A stretch of 64,000 bases of DNA from Telluria beijingensis (GTDB lineage: Bacteria > Pseudomonadota > Gammaproteobacteria > Burkholderiales > Burkholderiaceae_D), in contig NZ_CP132480.1 in assembly GCF_030770395.1 (NCBI RefSeq), positions 2,164,714-2,228,713 on the forward strand, read 5' to 3'. A program made the translations under genes and the position numbers. The number at the start of each line of letters is the position of its first letter. The stretch's first letter is position 1. The notes below the pieces were generated by a model. The model saw nothing but the letters and a program-made list of their open reading frames with translations. It ran no database searches and was not told the origin of the DNA. Below, one piece after another: positions 9,966 to 19,041 of the stretch.

Positions 9966-10289
9966 ATGGAAATATCTATACCTATCGAGCTTCCGTTTAC
10001 ACGTGACTCGGCAATTCGTGTGCTTGCCTGGGGCGCTGATCCAGACACCAGCCCCTATAGCCACAAGCAGATTGCCGAGTGGTGTGATCGTTTCTGGTGT
10101 CGGTATCGGGACATCGATGCTGAGCCAGCAATAGTAAAGTTGCTTCTCGTGTTAACCGATGTCGATACGCAGTGGGAGCTCTATTTGGTGAACACGTACT
10201 CGATTGACGAGCTACGTTCGAGATCATTTGAAGGCGAGACGATGCCTGTGCAATGGTTTCGCGACTGGCTTGAGGAAGTCGAGAAGTAG
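9966..10289 (+). CDS. Hypothetical acidic protein in accessory patch
   Basis: 107 residues from ATG 9966, preceded by GGAAGAG. The protein is acidic and rich in Trp and aromatic residues (WCDRFWCRYRDID, WELYLVNTY, VQWFRDWLEEVEK), with no signal peptide or membrane segment. An in-frame codon exists at 9897, but that extension reads through the right arm of the inverted repeat, so the shorter form is preferred. Composition is AT-richer than the host average. I do not recognise a family. It ends 126 bases before the convergent PAAR gene. Confidence 0.6.
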   Translation: MEISIPIELPFTRDSAIRVLAWGADPDTSPYSHKQIAEWCDRFWCRYRDIDAEPAIVKLLLVLTDVDTQWELYLVNTYSIDELRSRSFEGETMPVQWFRDWLEEVEK

Positions 10290-10415
10290 CGCATCGAAGG
10301 TCCACTCCGGGGCAAATTGGTTGCAGTTATGTACGAGGCGCCGCTTGATGAGACATCGCGCTAGCGTCGGTGGCGCTGGCATGCCCAACGGTTTTGCCGT
10401 GCGCACCACGGCCAA

Positions 10416-10697
10416 CTACTGGCCGCACAGTTGTTGCACCGCCACGAGGCGCGGTGGCGGATCGCAGCGGCACAGGCACAGGTCGCCATCCAGCGCATAC
10501 TGGCGGCCGTCGTGGCGCGCCGGCAGGTGCGGGCCGTCGAGGCCGATGATGCCGGTCGAGCCGCAGGCAGGGCAGGCCACCTGGTCGCCTTCTAGCGCGA
10601 CCTTGACGCCGTCGAGCGCCAGTAGCGAGCTGGCCGAGGTCACGGTGCCGCCGGCCGTCGTCGATGCGCCAAGCGTGATGTAGTAGCGCTTTGCCAT
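10416..10697 (-). CDS. Stand-alone PAAR-domain protein
   Basis: 93 residues. The pattern is that of PAAR repeat proteins that sharpen the type VI secretion spike: N-terminal ITLGASTTAGGTVTSAS, central GDQVACPACGSTG, and C-terminal YALDGDLCLCRC. Cysteines at CPAC and CLCRC may take part in metal binding at the cone tip. ATG 10697 is chosen for the AGGAG site just upstream; the frame stays open beyond it. No VgrG, Hcp or other type VI gene is in the window, so this is an orphan; whether the small genes to its left are linked cargo or immunity is unknown. Confidence 0.8.
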   Translation of the reverse strand: MAKRYYITLGASTTAGGTVTSASSLLALDGVKVALEGDQVACPACGSTGIIGLDGPHLPARHDGRQYALDGDLCLCRCDPPPRLVAVQQLCGQ

Positions 10698-10789
10698 GTC
10701 CGCTCCTTGAATGCAAGGTTGCAGCATAAGGATGGACCGGTTGGCCAGTCTTGACAACCAATAAGTGTGGCGCAGCGTGAGGCAGACGT

Positions 10790-10816
10790 AAAAAAGCCCC
10801 GCGCATGACGCGGGGC
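10790..10816 (-). terminator. Rho-independent terminator after the M16 operon
   Basis: On the minus strand GCCCCGCG (from 10816) and CGCGGGGC (to 10796) form an 8-bp stem with a 5-base loop, followed by six T (10795-10790). It lies 26 bases after the stop of the downstream M16 gene. Confidence 0.9.
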
Positions 10817-10841
10817 CACAGGCTACGCAAGCTGCGCCGGA

Positions 10842-12251
10842 TTACTTGTCCGTCACCGTGAACGCACCATACGGCTTGAGCTGCTCATCGAGCTTCGATG
10901 GATCGCCCACCACCACGATCGACTGGTTCTCGGGCGCGAAATACTTCTTCGCCACCGTGCGCACCTGTTCCGGCGTGACCTTCTGGATCTTCGGCACGTA
11001 CTCGCCCAGGAACTCGGGCGGCAGGCCGACCAGCCAGTTGGCGGCCAGGGTGCTGGCGACTGAACGCTGCAGCTGGTTGCTGAGCAGGTAGCCGCCCGCG
11101 ACGTAGCGCTTGTTCATGTCCATTTCCTTCGCCGGCACCGTTTCGCTGCCGATGCGCTTGTACTCCTTGAAGTATTCTTCCAGCGAGGCGCCGGTGACTT
11201 CGTTGCGCACGTCGGCGCCGCCCACCATCATGCCGCCCGCACGGCTCATGCGCGCGCCGGCCGACGCGCCGTAGGTGTAACCCTTTTCCTCGCGCAGATT
11301 GGTGTTGATGCGGCTCGAGAAGCCGCCGCCCAGGATGGTGCTGGTCAGGCGCAGTGGAATCTGGTCGGCCGCGCTGGCCGCGATGCCGGGGCTGCCCAGG
11401 CGCAGGGTCGACTGCACGCTGCCGTCGCGCTTGAGCAGCACGCGCGCCGGCTTCACGCCGGTGGCAACGACCGGGGTGTCCGGCAGCGCCGTGCCGCTGG
11501 CCTTCCAGTCGCCGAAGGCAGCCTTGGCCAGTTTCATTGCCTCGGCTTCGCTGATGCGGCCGGTGATCACCAGCAGCGCGCGGTCGGGGCGGAAGCGCTT
11601 CGCGTGTTCGGCGCGCAGCATGTCGGCGGTGACGGCATTGATCGACTCGACCGTCGGGTCGGTGCGGCCATACGGATGGTCGGCATACACCGCCTTCTTG
11701 ATCGCGCGTTCGGCGCGGAAGCCGGGCTGGGTCTCGGAGACGCGTAGCGCCTGCAGCGCATTGGCCTTGGCCAGCGCCACTTCGTTTTCGGGGAAGGACG
11801 GCTGGCGCGCGATTTCCGCCATCAGGTTCATCATGGCCGGCGCCTGCGAGGCGAGGGCGTTGGCGAACAGCGTGATGCCGTCGGCGGCCGGGCCGGCGGC
11901 CACTTCGCCGCCCATGCCCTGGGCTGCTTCGGCGATGGCGCGCGAGTCGCGCTTGGCCGTGCCTTCGTTGAGCATCCCGGCCAGCATCGAAGCAAAGCCG
12001 CTCTGGGTCGCGGAGTCGGCCGCGAAGCCGGCGCCGCGCACGGCCAGCACATAGTCCACGCGCGGCAGGCCGTCGCGCGGCACGACCCACACGGTCAGGC
12101 CGTTGGGCAGGGTTTGCCGGGCGATCTTCGGCGCCGGGATCGATTTTTCCTGGCCGTAGGCGGGCATGCCTTTCGGCGTGGCGACGTCGGCCGAATGCGC
12201 CGCCGGCGCGAAGGCCAGCGCGATGGCAAGTGCGAGCATCAGTTTATTCAT
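10842..12251 (-). CDS. M16 family peptidase-like protein, inactive partner
   Basis: 469 residues with a signal peptide (MNKLMLALAIALAFAPAAHSA). The fold is M16/insulinase: TLPNGLTVWVV at the start, and the distinctive C-half motifs GGGFSSRINTNLREEKGYTYGASAG. The zinc motif HxxEH is absent; the matching place reads SGFASMLAGMLNEGT. In bacterial M16B pairs one subunit carries zinc and the other is catalytically dead but needed for the chamber; this is the dead one. It overlaps the upstream catalytic gene by 8 bases, so the two are made together. Probably periplasmic; substrate unknown. Confidence 0.92.
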   Translation of the reverse strand: MNKLMLALAIALAFAPAAHSADVATPKGMPAYGQEKSIPAPKIARQTLPNGLTVWVVPRDGLPRVDYVLAVRGAGFAADSATQSGFASMLAGMLNEGTAKRDSRAIAEAAQGMGGEVAAGPAADGITLFANALASQAPAMMNLMAEIARQPSFPENEVALAKANALQALRVSETQPGFRAERAIKKAVYADHPYGRTDPTVESINAVTADMLRAEHAKRFRPDRALLVITGRISEAEAMKLAKAAFGDWKASGTALPDTPVVATGVKPARVLLKRDGSVQSTLRLGSPGIAASAADQIPLRLTSTILGGGFSSRINTNLREEKGYTYGASAGARMSRAGGMMVGGADVRNEVTGASLEEYFKEYKRIGSETVPAKEMDMNKRYVAGGYLLSNQLQRSVASTLAANWLVGLPPEFLGEYVPKIQKVTPEQVRTVAKKYFAPENQSIVVVGDPSKLDEQLKPYGAFTVTDK

Positions 12252-13668
12252 TTCGCGCTCCTTGGTTGGTGGCGCCGGCAGGCGCATTGTTGGGGGCTGC
12301 CGCGGTCTTGGCGGCGTCGATCATCGCGGCCGGCTTGCGGTCGATGACGGTGCGGTTGGTCGGCACCAGGTAGGTCTTGACCGCGCGCTGGATGTCGCTT
12401 GACGTCACGCCTTCGATCCAGCCCGGGATCTTGTTGACGACATTGGCGTCGCCCCACAGTACCTGCAGCTTGGCCATGGTGTCGGCGCGGTTTACGAAGC
12501 TTTCCAGCTTGTTGTTCCAGTCGGCCAGCATGCGCGTCTTGACGCGCTTGAGGGTGGCGTCGTCGACGCCGTCCTTCGCGATCTTCGCGATCTCTTCGTC
12601 CATCGCCTTGAGCACGGCGTCGGCGCTGCTGTCCGGCTTGTACAGCGCGAACACGGTCATCAGGGTCGGGCCGTTGTACTCCCACGGGCTGGTGAGGCCG
12701 AACATGGTGTCGACATTGAGGGCGATCTCGCGGCCCTTGACCAGGCCCTGGTAGAACAGCGAGGCGTCGCCGCCGCCCAGCAGCTCGGCCAGCACCGCGA
12801 TCGGCGCCTGGTCGCGGCTGCCGCGTTCCGGCACCTTCCAGGCCGCCGCGATGGCCGGCACCTGGGCCAGGGCGTCGCTCTGCTCGAGGCGCTTCTCGGC
12901 GGTGTTGAGCGGCTCCGAGAAATCGGTCCCTTTCGGTACCGGGCGCGCGGGAATCGCGCCGAAGTATTTCTGGGCCAGGGCGAAGCCCTGCTGCGGCGTG
13001 ATGTCGCCGGCGATCGCCAGCACTGCGTTATTGGGGCCGTAGTAGTCGCGGTGGAAGGCGCGCACGTCGTCCAGGCTGGCGTTTTCCAGGTCTTCGAAGC
13101 TGCCGTAGCCGTCGTGGTTGTTCTCCCATTTCTGGAAGGCGTGCTGGCTGATGTCGATCCACATGAAGCCGCCGTAGGGCTGGTTCTTCACATTCACGCG
13201 GATCTCTTCCTTGACCACGTCCTGCTGGTTCTTGAGCGTGGTCGGATTGAAGTCGAGGGTCTTCATGCGGTCCGCTTCCAGCCACAGGATCGGCTCCAGG
13301 CTCGAGGCCGGGGCGGTTTCGATGTAGTTGGTGAAGTCGGGCCGGGTCGAGCCGTTGTTCCAGCCGCCGCCGGCGGTGATGGTGGTGTCGAACACGCCCT
13401 TCGGCGCGTTCGGCGTGCCCTGGAACATCAGGTGCTCGAACAGGTGGGCGAAGCCGGTGCGGTTGCGCGGTTCGAGGCGCATGCCGACGTGGTAGACGAC
13501 CGACACGCCGACGGTCGGCGAGCTGCGGTCTTCCGACACGATGACGGTCAGTCCGTTGTCGAGTTTCTTGGTATTGACCGGCAGGGTCCACTGGTCGGTC
13601 GAGGCGGCGAAGGCCGACATCGACAGGGTGAGCCCGGCCATCAGGACAGGTAATTGGCGCATGCGCAT
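12244..13668 (-). CDS. M16 family zinc metallopeptidase, catalytic subunit
   Basis: 474 residues. A short signal peptide is seen (MRMRQLPVLMAGLTLSMSAFA). The inverted zinc motif HLFEH is at 75-79, followed by LMFQGTP and the distal EEIR glutamate about 75 residues later, as in M16 enzymes. It cleaves oligopeptides or small proteins, probably in the periplasm. The start at 13668 is chosen for the signal peptide; the frame runs on upstream but without coding character. It is the first gene of a two-gene operon with the inactive partner, ended by a terminator at 10790-10816. Confidence 0.93.
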   Translation of the reverse strand: MRMRQLPVLMAGLTLSMSAFAASTDQWTLPVNTKKLDNGLTVIVSEDRSSPTVGVSVVYHVGMRLEPRNRTGFAHLFEHLMFQGTPNAPKGVFDTTITAGGGWNNGSTRPDFTNYIETAPASSLEPILWLEADRMKTLDFNPTTLKNQQDVVKEEIRVNVKNQPYGGFMWIDISQHAFQKWENNHDGYGSFEDLENASLDDVRAFHRDYYGPNNAVLAIAGDITPQQGFALAQKYFGAIPARPVPKGTDFSEPLNTAEKRLEQSDALAQVPAIAAAWKVPERGSRDQAPIAVLAELLGGGDASLFYQGLVKGREIALNVDTMFGLTSPWEYNGPTLMTVFALYKPDSSADAVLKAMDEEIAKIAKDGVDDATLKRVKTRMLADWNNKLESFVNRADTMAKLQVLWGDANVVNKIPGWIEGVTSSDIQRAVKTYLVPTNRTVIDRKPAAMIDAAKTAAAPNNAPAGATNQGARNE

Positions 13669-13941
13669 GGTGACCTCATTGATGAATGTTGGAGCGATGG
13701 CGCGAGGCCATCGGCGGATCATCTTAGCGCAATGACATGCAATTAAGTAACCCCTTTTTCTTGTCATAACGCACGGCCTGCCGATGTCATGCAGACGGCA
13801 TCCATCCCGGGCGATTGCATTTCGGGCAGCGATTCGTGCAGTTCGTCGCATATGGCGTCGACCGGCCCGGCTTTCACGCTATAGTTGCAACATGACAAGT
13901 CCCGGCGCGAGGCCGGAACAAGAATTCACTGGAGAGAATGG

Positions 13942-14718
13942 ATGAACCACCTGATCAAGCTGGGCGCCGCGGTTGCCTTGTTGGGCGTCTCGATCGGCAT
14001 CGCCGGTGCCGCGCCGGAGACCGGCACCGAGACGCGCACGATCGACGCGCGCGTGGTGCGCGTCAAGCTCGAAGGGGTGGGCGACCTCCGGATCCGCCAG
14101 GGGACGACGCCGTCGCTGGTCCTCACCGGCGACGCGCGCCTGCTGTCGCGCACCACCACCGCGCAGCGCGGCGACACCCTCCAGATCGAGACCGAGGGCC
14201 GCAATTCCGGCTTCAGCTTCGGCCGCAGCTCCGGCCTGCAGGCCGAGCTGGTGCTGCCGAACCTGCGCGCGGTGTCGTCGGAAAGCGTCGGCTCCACCAC
14301 GGTCACCGGGTTCGCCGGGGAAACACTGGAAATCAATCTCGATGGCGCCGGCTCGATGTCTGTATCATCGTCGGACTACCGTAATGTCAAGGCCAGCCTG
14401 GGCGGCGTCGGCAACCTCAAGATCCAGGGCGTCAACAGCGAGACGGTCGACCTGAGCCTGGGCGGCGCCGGCTACGTGACCCTGAGCGGGCGCAGCAAGC
14501 GCCTGCGGGCCGAGCTGGGCGGATTGGGCGGGCTCGACGCCCAGGCGTGCACGGTGGATGCGGTCACCCTCGACCTGTCGGGGCTCGGCAATGCCTCCGT
14601 CCACGCGCGCGACAGCGTCAACCTGGCGCTGTCGGGCATGGGCTCGGTGACGGTGTTCGGCAAGCCGGCCAACCGCAAGGTCGCCCTCGACGGCCTGGGC
14701 AAGGTCAACTGGAAGTAA
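13942..14718 (+). CDS. Secreted GIN-domain (DUF2807) protein
   Basis: 258 residues with a signal peptide (MNHLIKLGAAVALLGVSIGIAGA). The rest is a right-handed beta-repeat typical of the GIN/DUF2807 family: recurring short units such as GVGDLRIRQG, GAGSMSVSSS, GVGNLKIQG, GAGYVTLSG, GLGGLDAQA and GMGSVTVFG, about 20 residues apart. Such proteins are exported and probably stay at the cell envelope; their role is not settled. ATG 13942 has GGAGAG at 13931-13936. A TATAGT box at 13880-13885 may be its -10 element. It is divergent from the M16 operon. Confidence 0.85.
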   Translation: MNHLIKLGAAVALLGVSIGIAGAAPETGTETRTIDARVVRVKLEGVGDLRIRQGTTPSLVLTGDARLLSRTTTAQRGDTLQIETEGRNSGFSFGRSSGLQAELVLPNLRAVSSESVGSTTVTGFAGETLEINLDGAGSMSVSSSDYRNVKASLGGVGNLKIQGVNSETVDLSLGGAGYVTLSGRSKRLRAELGGLGGLDAQACTVDAVTLDLSGLGNASVHARDSVNLALSGMGSVTVFGKPANRKVALDGLGKVNWK

Positions 14719-14770
14719 GGACGCCCGCATCCCGGGAATATCGGAACGATCCAGATTCTGTGCACGAGAC

Positions 14771-15394
14771 ATGAAAAAAACACTCCTTGTGACGCTGCTT
14801 GCCATCGGCCTGCAATTCGGCCCGCAGACGAGCGCCCGGGCCGGCTTTGCGGAGGGCGCGAGCGCCTACAACGCCCGCAACTATGCATTGGCGCTGAAAG
14901 AAATCAGTCCGCTGGCCAGGGCCGGCAATCCGGACGCCCAGCACCTGCTGGGCCTGATGTACTACATGGGCCGCGGCGTCACGCGCGACTACAAGCAGGC
15001 CTTCGCCTGGCACCTCAAGGCGGCCGAGCAGGGCAAGGCCGACGCGCAATACGTGGTCGGCGCCATGTACTACACGGGCAACGCCGTGCCGCAGGACCAG
15101 AAGCACGCCGTGACCTGGTTCCGCAAGGCGGCCGAGCAGGGCCATGCCGAGGCCCAGCACGCGCTCGGCCTGATGTACCGCTATAACGTGGCCGGCGTGC
15201 CGCAGGATGCGGTGCTGGCCTATATGCTGTACAACCTGGCGGCCGCCGGCGGCCACCGCAACGCGGTCGACCAGCGCGCCGCGATCGCCAAGAAGATGAC
15301 CCAGGAACAGGTTGAAGAAGCGCAGGCGCTGTCGCGCACCTGGAAGGTCGGCACGGCCTTGCCGACCGCGTCGAAGACGGGCGCCGGTATGTGA
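14771..15394 (+). CDS. Sel1-repeat (TPR-like) protein
   Basis: 207 residues with a signal peptide (MKKTLLVTLLAIGLQFGPQTSARA). Four Sel1-like repeats of about 36 residues follow: GNPDAQHLLGLMYYMGRGV, GKADAQYVVGAMYYTGNAV, GHAEAQHALGLMYRYNVAGV and a last one with AVLAYMLYNLAAAGGH. These helical repeats mediate protein contacts, often in the periplasm. The gene starts 52 bases after the GIN-domain gene on the same strand and could share its transcript. Partner unknown. Confidence 0.88.
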   Translation: MKKTLLVTLLAIGLQFGPQTSARAGFAEGASAYNARNYALALKEISPLARAGNPDAQHLLGLMYYMGRGVTRDYKQAFAWHLKAAEQGKADAQYVVGAMYYTGNAVPQDQKHAVTWFRKAAEQGHAEAQHALGLMYRYNVAGVPQDAVLAYMLYNLAAAGGHRNAVDQRAAIAKKMTQEQVEEAQALSRTWKVGTALPTASKTGAGM

Positions 15395-15461
15395 TCTGGC
15401 GAACTGTGGCAGATGCTATTGCAGTCCAGCATGTGGGTGAACCCATGGACAGGAGGCTGCG

Positions 15462-15986
15462 ATGGAACAGGTTGAATTGACGATGACGACCCAGGTGCCG
15501 GTATCCACCCAGGAGGCCTGGGCCTGGTCGACTTCGCTGAAAGGCGTGCGCGCCGAGATGCAGCCCCTGCTGAAGATCGTGTTCCCCAAGGGAATGAACG
15601 AAATCGGCGCCAACACCATGCTCGGCAAGCCGCTGGGCCGCTGCCAGTTCCTGCTGTTCGGCCTGTTTCCCGTCGATATGTCGAAGCTGACCTTCACCGA
15701 GATCGTGCCGGGCCGCCGCTTCGTCGAGCAGTCGCCGCTGCTGTCGATGCGCGCCTGGCGCCACGAGCGGGTGGTCACGCCGGCGGGCGACGGCCGCGGC
15801 GCCTGCGTCACCGACCGCCTGGCGTTTTCTCCCCGGTTCGCGACGCCGCTCGTGCGCGCCATGGTAAAGCTGTTGTTCGAGCATCGCCACAAGGTGCTGG
15901 CGCGCGCGCTGGGCGGCCAGCAGGTCGCGCCGGGCCGGGCCGGCATTGCGCCCGAAAAGGCGCGCCGCGACAGGTCCGCGTGGTAG
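15462..15986 (+). CDS. SRPBCC-type (START-like) protein
   Basis: 174 residues. The N-terminal VELTMTTQVPVSTQEAWAW and the following pattern of a helix, a G-x-N/L loop and antiparallel strands (RCQFLLFGLFPVDMSKLTFTEI, FVEQSPLLSMRAWRHERVV) fit the SRPBCC ligand-binding fold, where Trp/Phe-lined cavities bind hydrophobic molecules. A good ribosome site AGGAGG lies at 15451-15456. The C-terminal helix (VRAMVKLLFEHRHKVLARAL) is the usual SRPBCC closing helix, followed by a basic tail. Ligand unknown; it stands alone between a Sel1 gene and the MYG1-like gene. Confidence 0.7.
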   Translation: MEQVELTMTTQVPVSTQEAWAWSTSLKGVRAEMQPLLKIVFPKGMNEIGANTMLGKPLGRCQFLLFGLFPVDMSKLTFTEIVPGRRFVEQSPLLSMRAWRHERVVTPAGDGRGACVTDRLAFSPRFATPLVRAMVKLLFEHRHKVLARALGGQQVAPGRAGIAPEKARRDRSAW

Positions 15987-16050
15987 GCTTCGGCTTCTGA
16001 CCACTCGCACGCGCCTGTCAATACGGTGGCGGCGGCACTATGGAGCTTGT

Positions 16051-16995
16051 ATGTTGATTGCCACTCACGGCGGCAAATTCCACGCGGACGATGCGTGGGC
16101 GGTCGCCGTCCTGAAGGTGCTGTTCCCCGACGCGGACATCGTCCGCACCCGCGAACAGGCCAGGATCGATGCCGCCGACTTCGCGATCGACGTCGGCGGG
16201 GTCTGGGACCCGGCCTCGGGCCGCTTCGACCACCACCAGAAGGAATTCGACGCCACCCGCGGCTCGGGCGTGCCCTATGCCAGCGCCGGCCTGGTGTGGC
16301 GCGAGTACGGCGCGCAATGCGTCGCCGCCCTGGCCGAGCGCCATACCGGCGAGCGCCTGGCCGACGACACGGCCCAGCAGATCGCCTATGCGATCGATGC
16401 CGATATCGTGCAATACCTCGATTTATCCGACGTGGGCGTCGCCAGGAACGCACCCGGCAGCTATGGGCTGTCGGCGGTAGTGTCTGGCTTCAATCCGGGC
16501 TGGCTCGACGAGCAGCGCCTGGGCTACGGCGAAGCGGTAGACACCTACCGCATGGGCCAGTTCATGCGCGCGCTGGAATTCCTGACCGACATCATGGGCA
16601 ATGCCGTGCGCTACCGCGTGGGCGCCATGCTGGCCGTGACCCAGGTGCGCCAGGCCGAGGTGCTCGAAGACGGCAAGCTTTTATTCCTCAAGAACGCTGC
16701 TCTCCCCTGGAGCAGCGTGGTGCGCAAGGAAATGCCGAAGATCCTGTTCGTCATCAGCCACAGCCTGACCGAGCAGCGCTACATCCTGCACACGGTGCCG
16801 GTCGATACCGAAAGCTTCGACGCCCGGGCCGACCTGCCGGCCTCCTGGGCCGGCCTGCGCGATGCAGAACTGGCGGCCGTGACCGGCGTCGAGGATGCCG
16901 TGTTCTGCCATACCGGCCTGTTCATCGCCGCCGCCCGCAGCTATGAAGGCATCCGCAGCATGGCGCGCCAGGCGCTCGATGCGGTAGCGCAGTAA
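16051..16995 (+). CDS. MYG1/UPF0160 family DHH-type hydrolase
   Basis: 314 residues. Metal-site motifs of the MYG1 branch of DHH phosphoesterases are visible: THGGKFHADDAWAVAVL at 4-20, DFAIDVGG near 46-53, and RFDHHQKEFD with the DHH triad. The family is thought to act as a metal-dependent 3'-5' exonuclease or phosphoesterase (eukaryotic MYG1 acts on RNA). ATG 16051 gives the standard N-terminus MLIATHGGKFH; the upstream open frame overlaps the SRPBCC gene and is not used. It stands alone, 55 bases ahead of the next gene. Confidence 0.88.
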   Translation: MLIATHGGKFHADDAWAVAVLKVLFPDADIVRTREQARIDAADFAIDVGGVWDPASGRFDHHQKEFDATRGSGVPYASAGLVWREYGAQCVAALAERHTGERLADDTAQQIAYAIDADIVQYLDLSDVGVARNAPGSYGLSAVVSGFNPGWLDEQRLGYGEAVDTYRMGQFMRALEFLTDIMGNAVRYRVGAMLAVTQVRQAEVLEDGKLLFLKNAALPWSSVVRKEMPKILFVISHSLTEQRYILHTVPVDTESFDARADLPASWAGLRDAELAAVTGVEDAVFCHTGLFIAAARSYEGIRSMARQALDAVAQ

Positions 16996-17053
16996 GGCAG
17001 ATCGAGACGGTCTCCCGTACAATTGCGGTTTTAGTAACACGGGAGCAACACCA

Positions 17054-18040
17054 ATGCGCGCCATCGAAATCACCCAGCCCGGCAAGCCGGACGTCCTGCA
17101 ATTGTGCGAACGCCCGACCCCGGTCCTGAAGGCCGGCGAAGTATTGATCAAGGTCCATGCCGCCGGCATCAACCGCCCTGACGTGCTGCAGCGCCTGGGT
17201 AAATACCCGGTGCCGTCCGGCGCGTCCGACTTGCCCGGCCTCGAAGTGGCGGGCGAGATCGTCGACGGCGACCTGGCCGGCAGTAATTTTACAAAGGGCG
17301 ACCTGGTGTGCGCGCTGGTGCAGGGCGGCGGCTATGCCGAATACTGCGCGGCGCCGCTCGACCAATGCCTGCCGGTGCCTCAAGGCCTGAGCACGCTCGA
17401 AGCGGCTACCTTGCCCGAAACTTATTTCACGGTGTGGAGCAATGTCTTCGACCGCGCACGCCTGGCCGACGGCGAAAGCCTGCTGGTGCAGGGCGGCAGC
17501 TCGGGCATCGGCGTGACCGCGATCCAGCTGGCGAAGGCGCTGGGCCACCGCGTGTTCGCCACCGCCGGCAGCGCGGACAAATGCCGCGCCGTCGAGGCGC
17601 TCGGCGCCGAACGCGGCATCAACTACCGCGACGAGGATTTCGCCGCCGTGGTCAAGGAACTAACGGGCGGCAAAGGTGTCGACGTCATTCTCGATATGGT
17701 GGCGGGAGATTATGTGGCGCGCGAGATCGATTGCCTGGCCGACGACGGCCGCCTGGTCGTGATCGCATTGCTGGGCGGCGCGCGCGCCGACCTCGACATG
17801 GGCCAGGTGCTGCGCCGGCGCCTGCACATCACGGGCTCGACCCTGCGTCCGCGTCCGGTGGCGTTCAAGGCCGCCATCGCGCGCCAGCTCCGTGAACACG
17901 CGTGGCCGCTGTTCGCGCAAGGGAAGATCAAGCCGGTGATCCACCAGGTATTCCCGCTCGAACAGGCAGCCCAGGCGCATGCCTTGATGGAATCGAGCAC
18001 CCACGTCGGCAAGATCGTCCTGCAGGTGCGGGAAGAGTGA
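17054..18040 (+). CDS. Zinc-free NAD(P)H quinone oxidoreductase (PIG3-like)
   Basis: 328 residues of the medium-chain dehydrogenase superfamily. The N-terminal part has KVHAAGINRPDVLQRLGKYP, typical of the zeta-crystallin/PIG3 branch, and no zinc-binding cysteine cluster. The nucleotide-binding Rossmann motif is VQGGSSGIGVTAIQLAKALG (about 145-164). The reaction is reduction of quinones with NADPH. GGGAG lies at 17041-17045, nine bases before ATG. It sits ahead of tpiA on the same strand but tpiA has its own promoter. Confidence 0.9.
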   Translation: MRAIEITQPGKPDVLQLCERPTPVLKAGEVLIKVHAAGINRPDVLQRLGKYPVPSGASDLPGLEVAGEIVDGDLAGSNFTKGDLVCALVQGGGYAEYCAAPLDQCLPVPQGLSTLEAATLPETYFTVWSNVFDRARLADGESLLVQGGSSGIGVTAIQLAKALGHRVFATAGSADKCRAVEALGAERGINYRDEDFAAVVKELTGGKGVDVILDMVAGDYVAREIDCLADDGRLVVIALLGGARADLDMGQVLRRRLHITGSTLRPRPVAFKAAIARQLREHAWPLFAQGKIKPVIHQVFPLEQAAQAHALMESSTHVGKIVLQVREE

Positions 18041-18141
18041 CAAATTAAAACACGATAGAACGCGCGCCGGCAGGGCCAGGACGGCCCCGCCACGGCGCAT
18101 CCGGAGGCGGCCCGAAGGCGGCTTGACAGCCCAGCCTTTGT

Positions 18142-18170
18142 TTGACCGCCATATGATCGACCGCTAGAAT
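18142..18170 (+). promoter_or_regulatory. Sigma-70 promoter of tpiA
   Basis: TTGACC (18142-18147), 17-base spacer, TAGAAT (18165-18170), 25 bases before the tpiA ATG. Both boxes are close to consensus. Confidence 0.7.
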
Positions 18171-18195
18171 AGCGGGTTATTTGACATGGGGTAGT

Positions 18196-18954
18196 ATGCG
18201 TCCCAAACTCGTCGTAGGTAACTGGAAGATGAATGGCAGCCGCGCAGGCAATGCGCAGCTGCTGCAAGGCATTCTCGCTGGATTGAACGACCAGGGCGCC
18301 GCTTGCGCCGTGTGCGTGCCGGCGCCGTACTTGTTCCAGTGCGAACAACTTCTCGCGGGCAGCGCGATGGCCTGGGGCGCGCAAGACGTCGCGACCGAGC
18401 CCTGCGGCGCCTTCACCGGTGAAGTATGTTCCTCGATGCTGCAGGATTTCGGCTGTCGTTACGTGATCGTGGGTCACTCCGAACGCCGCGCCTACCATGG
18501 CGAATCGAATGAACTGGTGGCAGCCAAGGCCAAGGCGGCGCTGGATGCCGGGCTGACTCCGATCGTCTGTGTCGGCGAAACGCTGGCCCAGCGCGAGGCG
18601 GGCGCCACCCAGGACGTGGTTGGCGCCCAACTGGACGCGGTGCTGGAAGTGGTGGGCGCCGATGCCGTGCCCAGGCTGGTGCTGGCCTACGAGCCGGTAT
18701 GGGCGATCGGCACCGGCAAGACGGCGACGCCGGCGATGGCGCAAGAGGTACATGCCTTCCTGCGTCAAAAACTGCGCGACTGCAACGCCGGCGCGGCCGA
18801 AAACGTACAAATCCTTTACGGCGGCAGCATGAAGCCGGAGAATGCAGGCGATCTGATGGCGCAAGCGGATATCGATGGCGGTTTGATCGGTGGGGCGGCG
18901 CTAAAGTCGACTGATTTTCTCGGGATTATCGGGGCGGCCCCGAAAACTGTATAA
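18196..18954 (+). CDS. tpiA: Triosephosphate isomerase
   Basis: 252 residues. The enzyme interconverts dihydroxyacetone phosphate and glyceraldehyde 3-phosphate in glycolysis and gluconeogenesis. All catalytic parts are seen: NWKMNG with the substrate Lys, VGHSERR with the electrophilic His, and [12 protein letters not shown] with the catalytic Glu and loop 6, then LYGGSM near the end. ATG 18196 gives the standard [14 protein letters not shown] start; a TTG 15 bases earlier is in frame but overlaps the leader. It precedes secG, as in many betaproteobacteria. Confidence 0.97.
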   Translation: MRPKLVVGNWKMNGSRAGNAQLLQGILAGLNDQGAACAVCVPAPYLFQCEQLLAGSAMAWGAQDVATEPCGAFTGEVCSSMLQDFGCRYVIVGHSERRAYHGESNELVAAKAKAALDAGLTPIVCVGETLAQREAGATQDVVGAQLDAVLEVVGADAVPRLVLAYEPVWAIGTGKTATPAMAQEVHAFLRQKLRDCNAGAAENVQILYGGSMKPENAGDLMAQADIDGGLIGGAALKSTDFLGIIGAAPKTV

Positions 18955-19041
18955 AAACTGTCTCAAAGCATCACGAATTTTCGAATCTTTTGAAAATAAG
19001 AAATTTAAAAACGTTGTATTAAACCTTGGAATGGAATTGCA

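Noticed and set aside
8851-10400. An integron-like gene cassette array
   Set aside because: Small genes separated by hairpins look cassette-like, but no integrase is present and I could not find paired GTTRRRY-type attC core sites at the hairpins. Kept only as an accessory patch.
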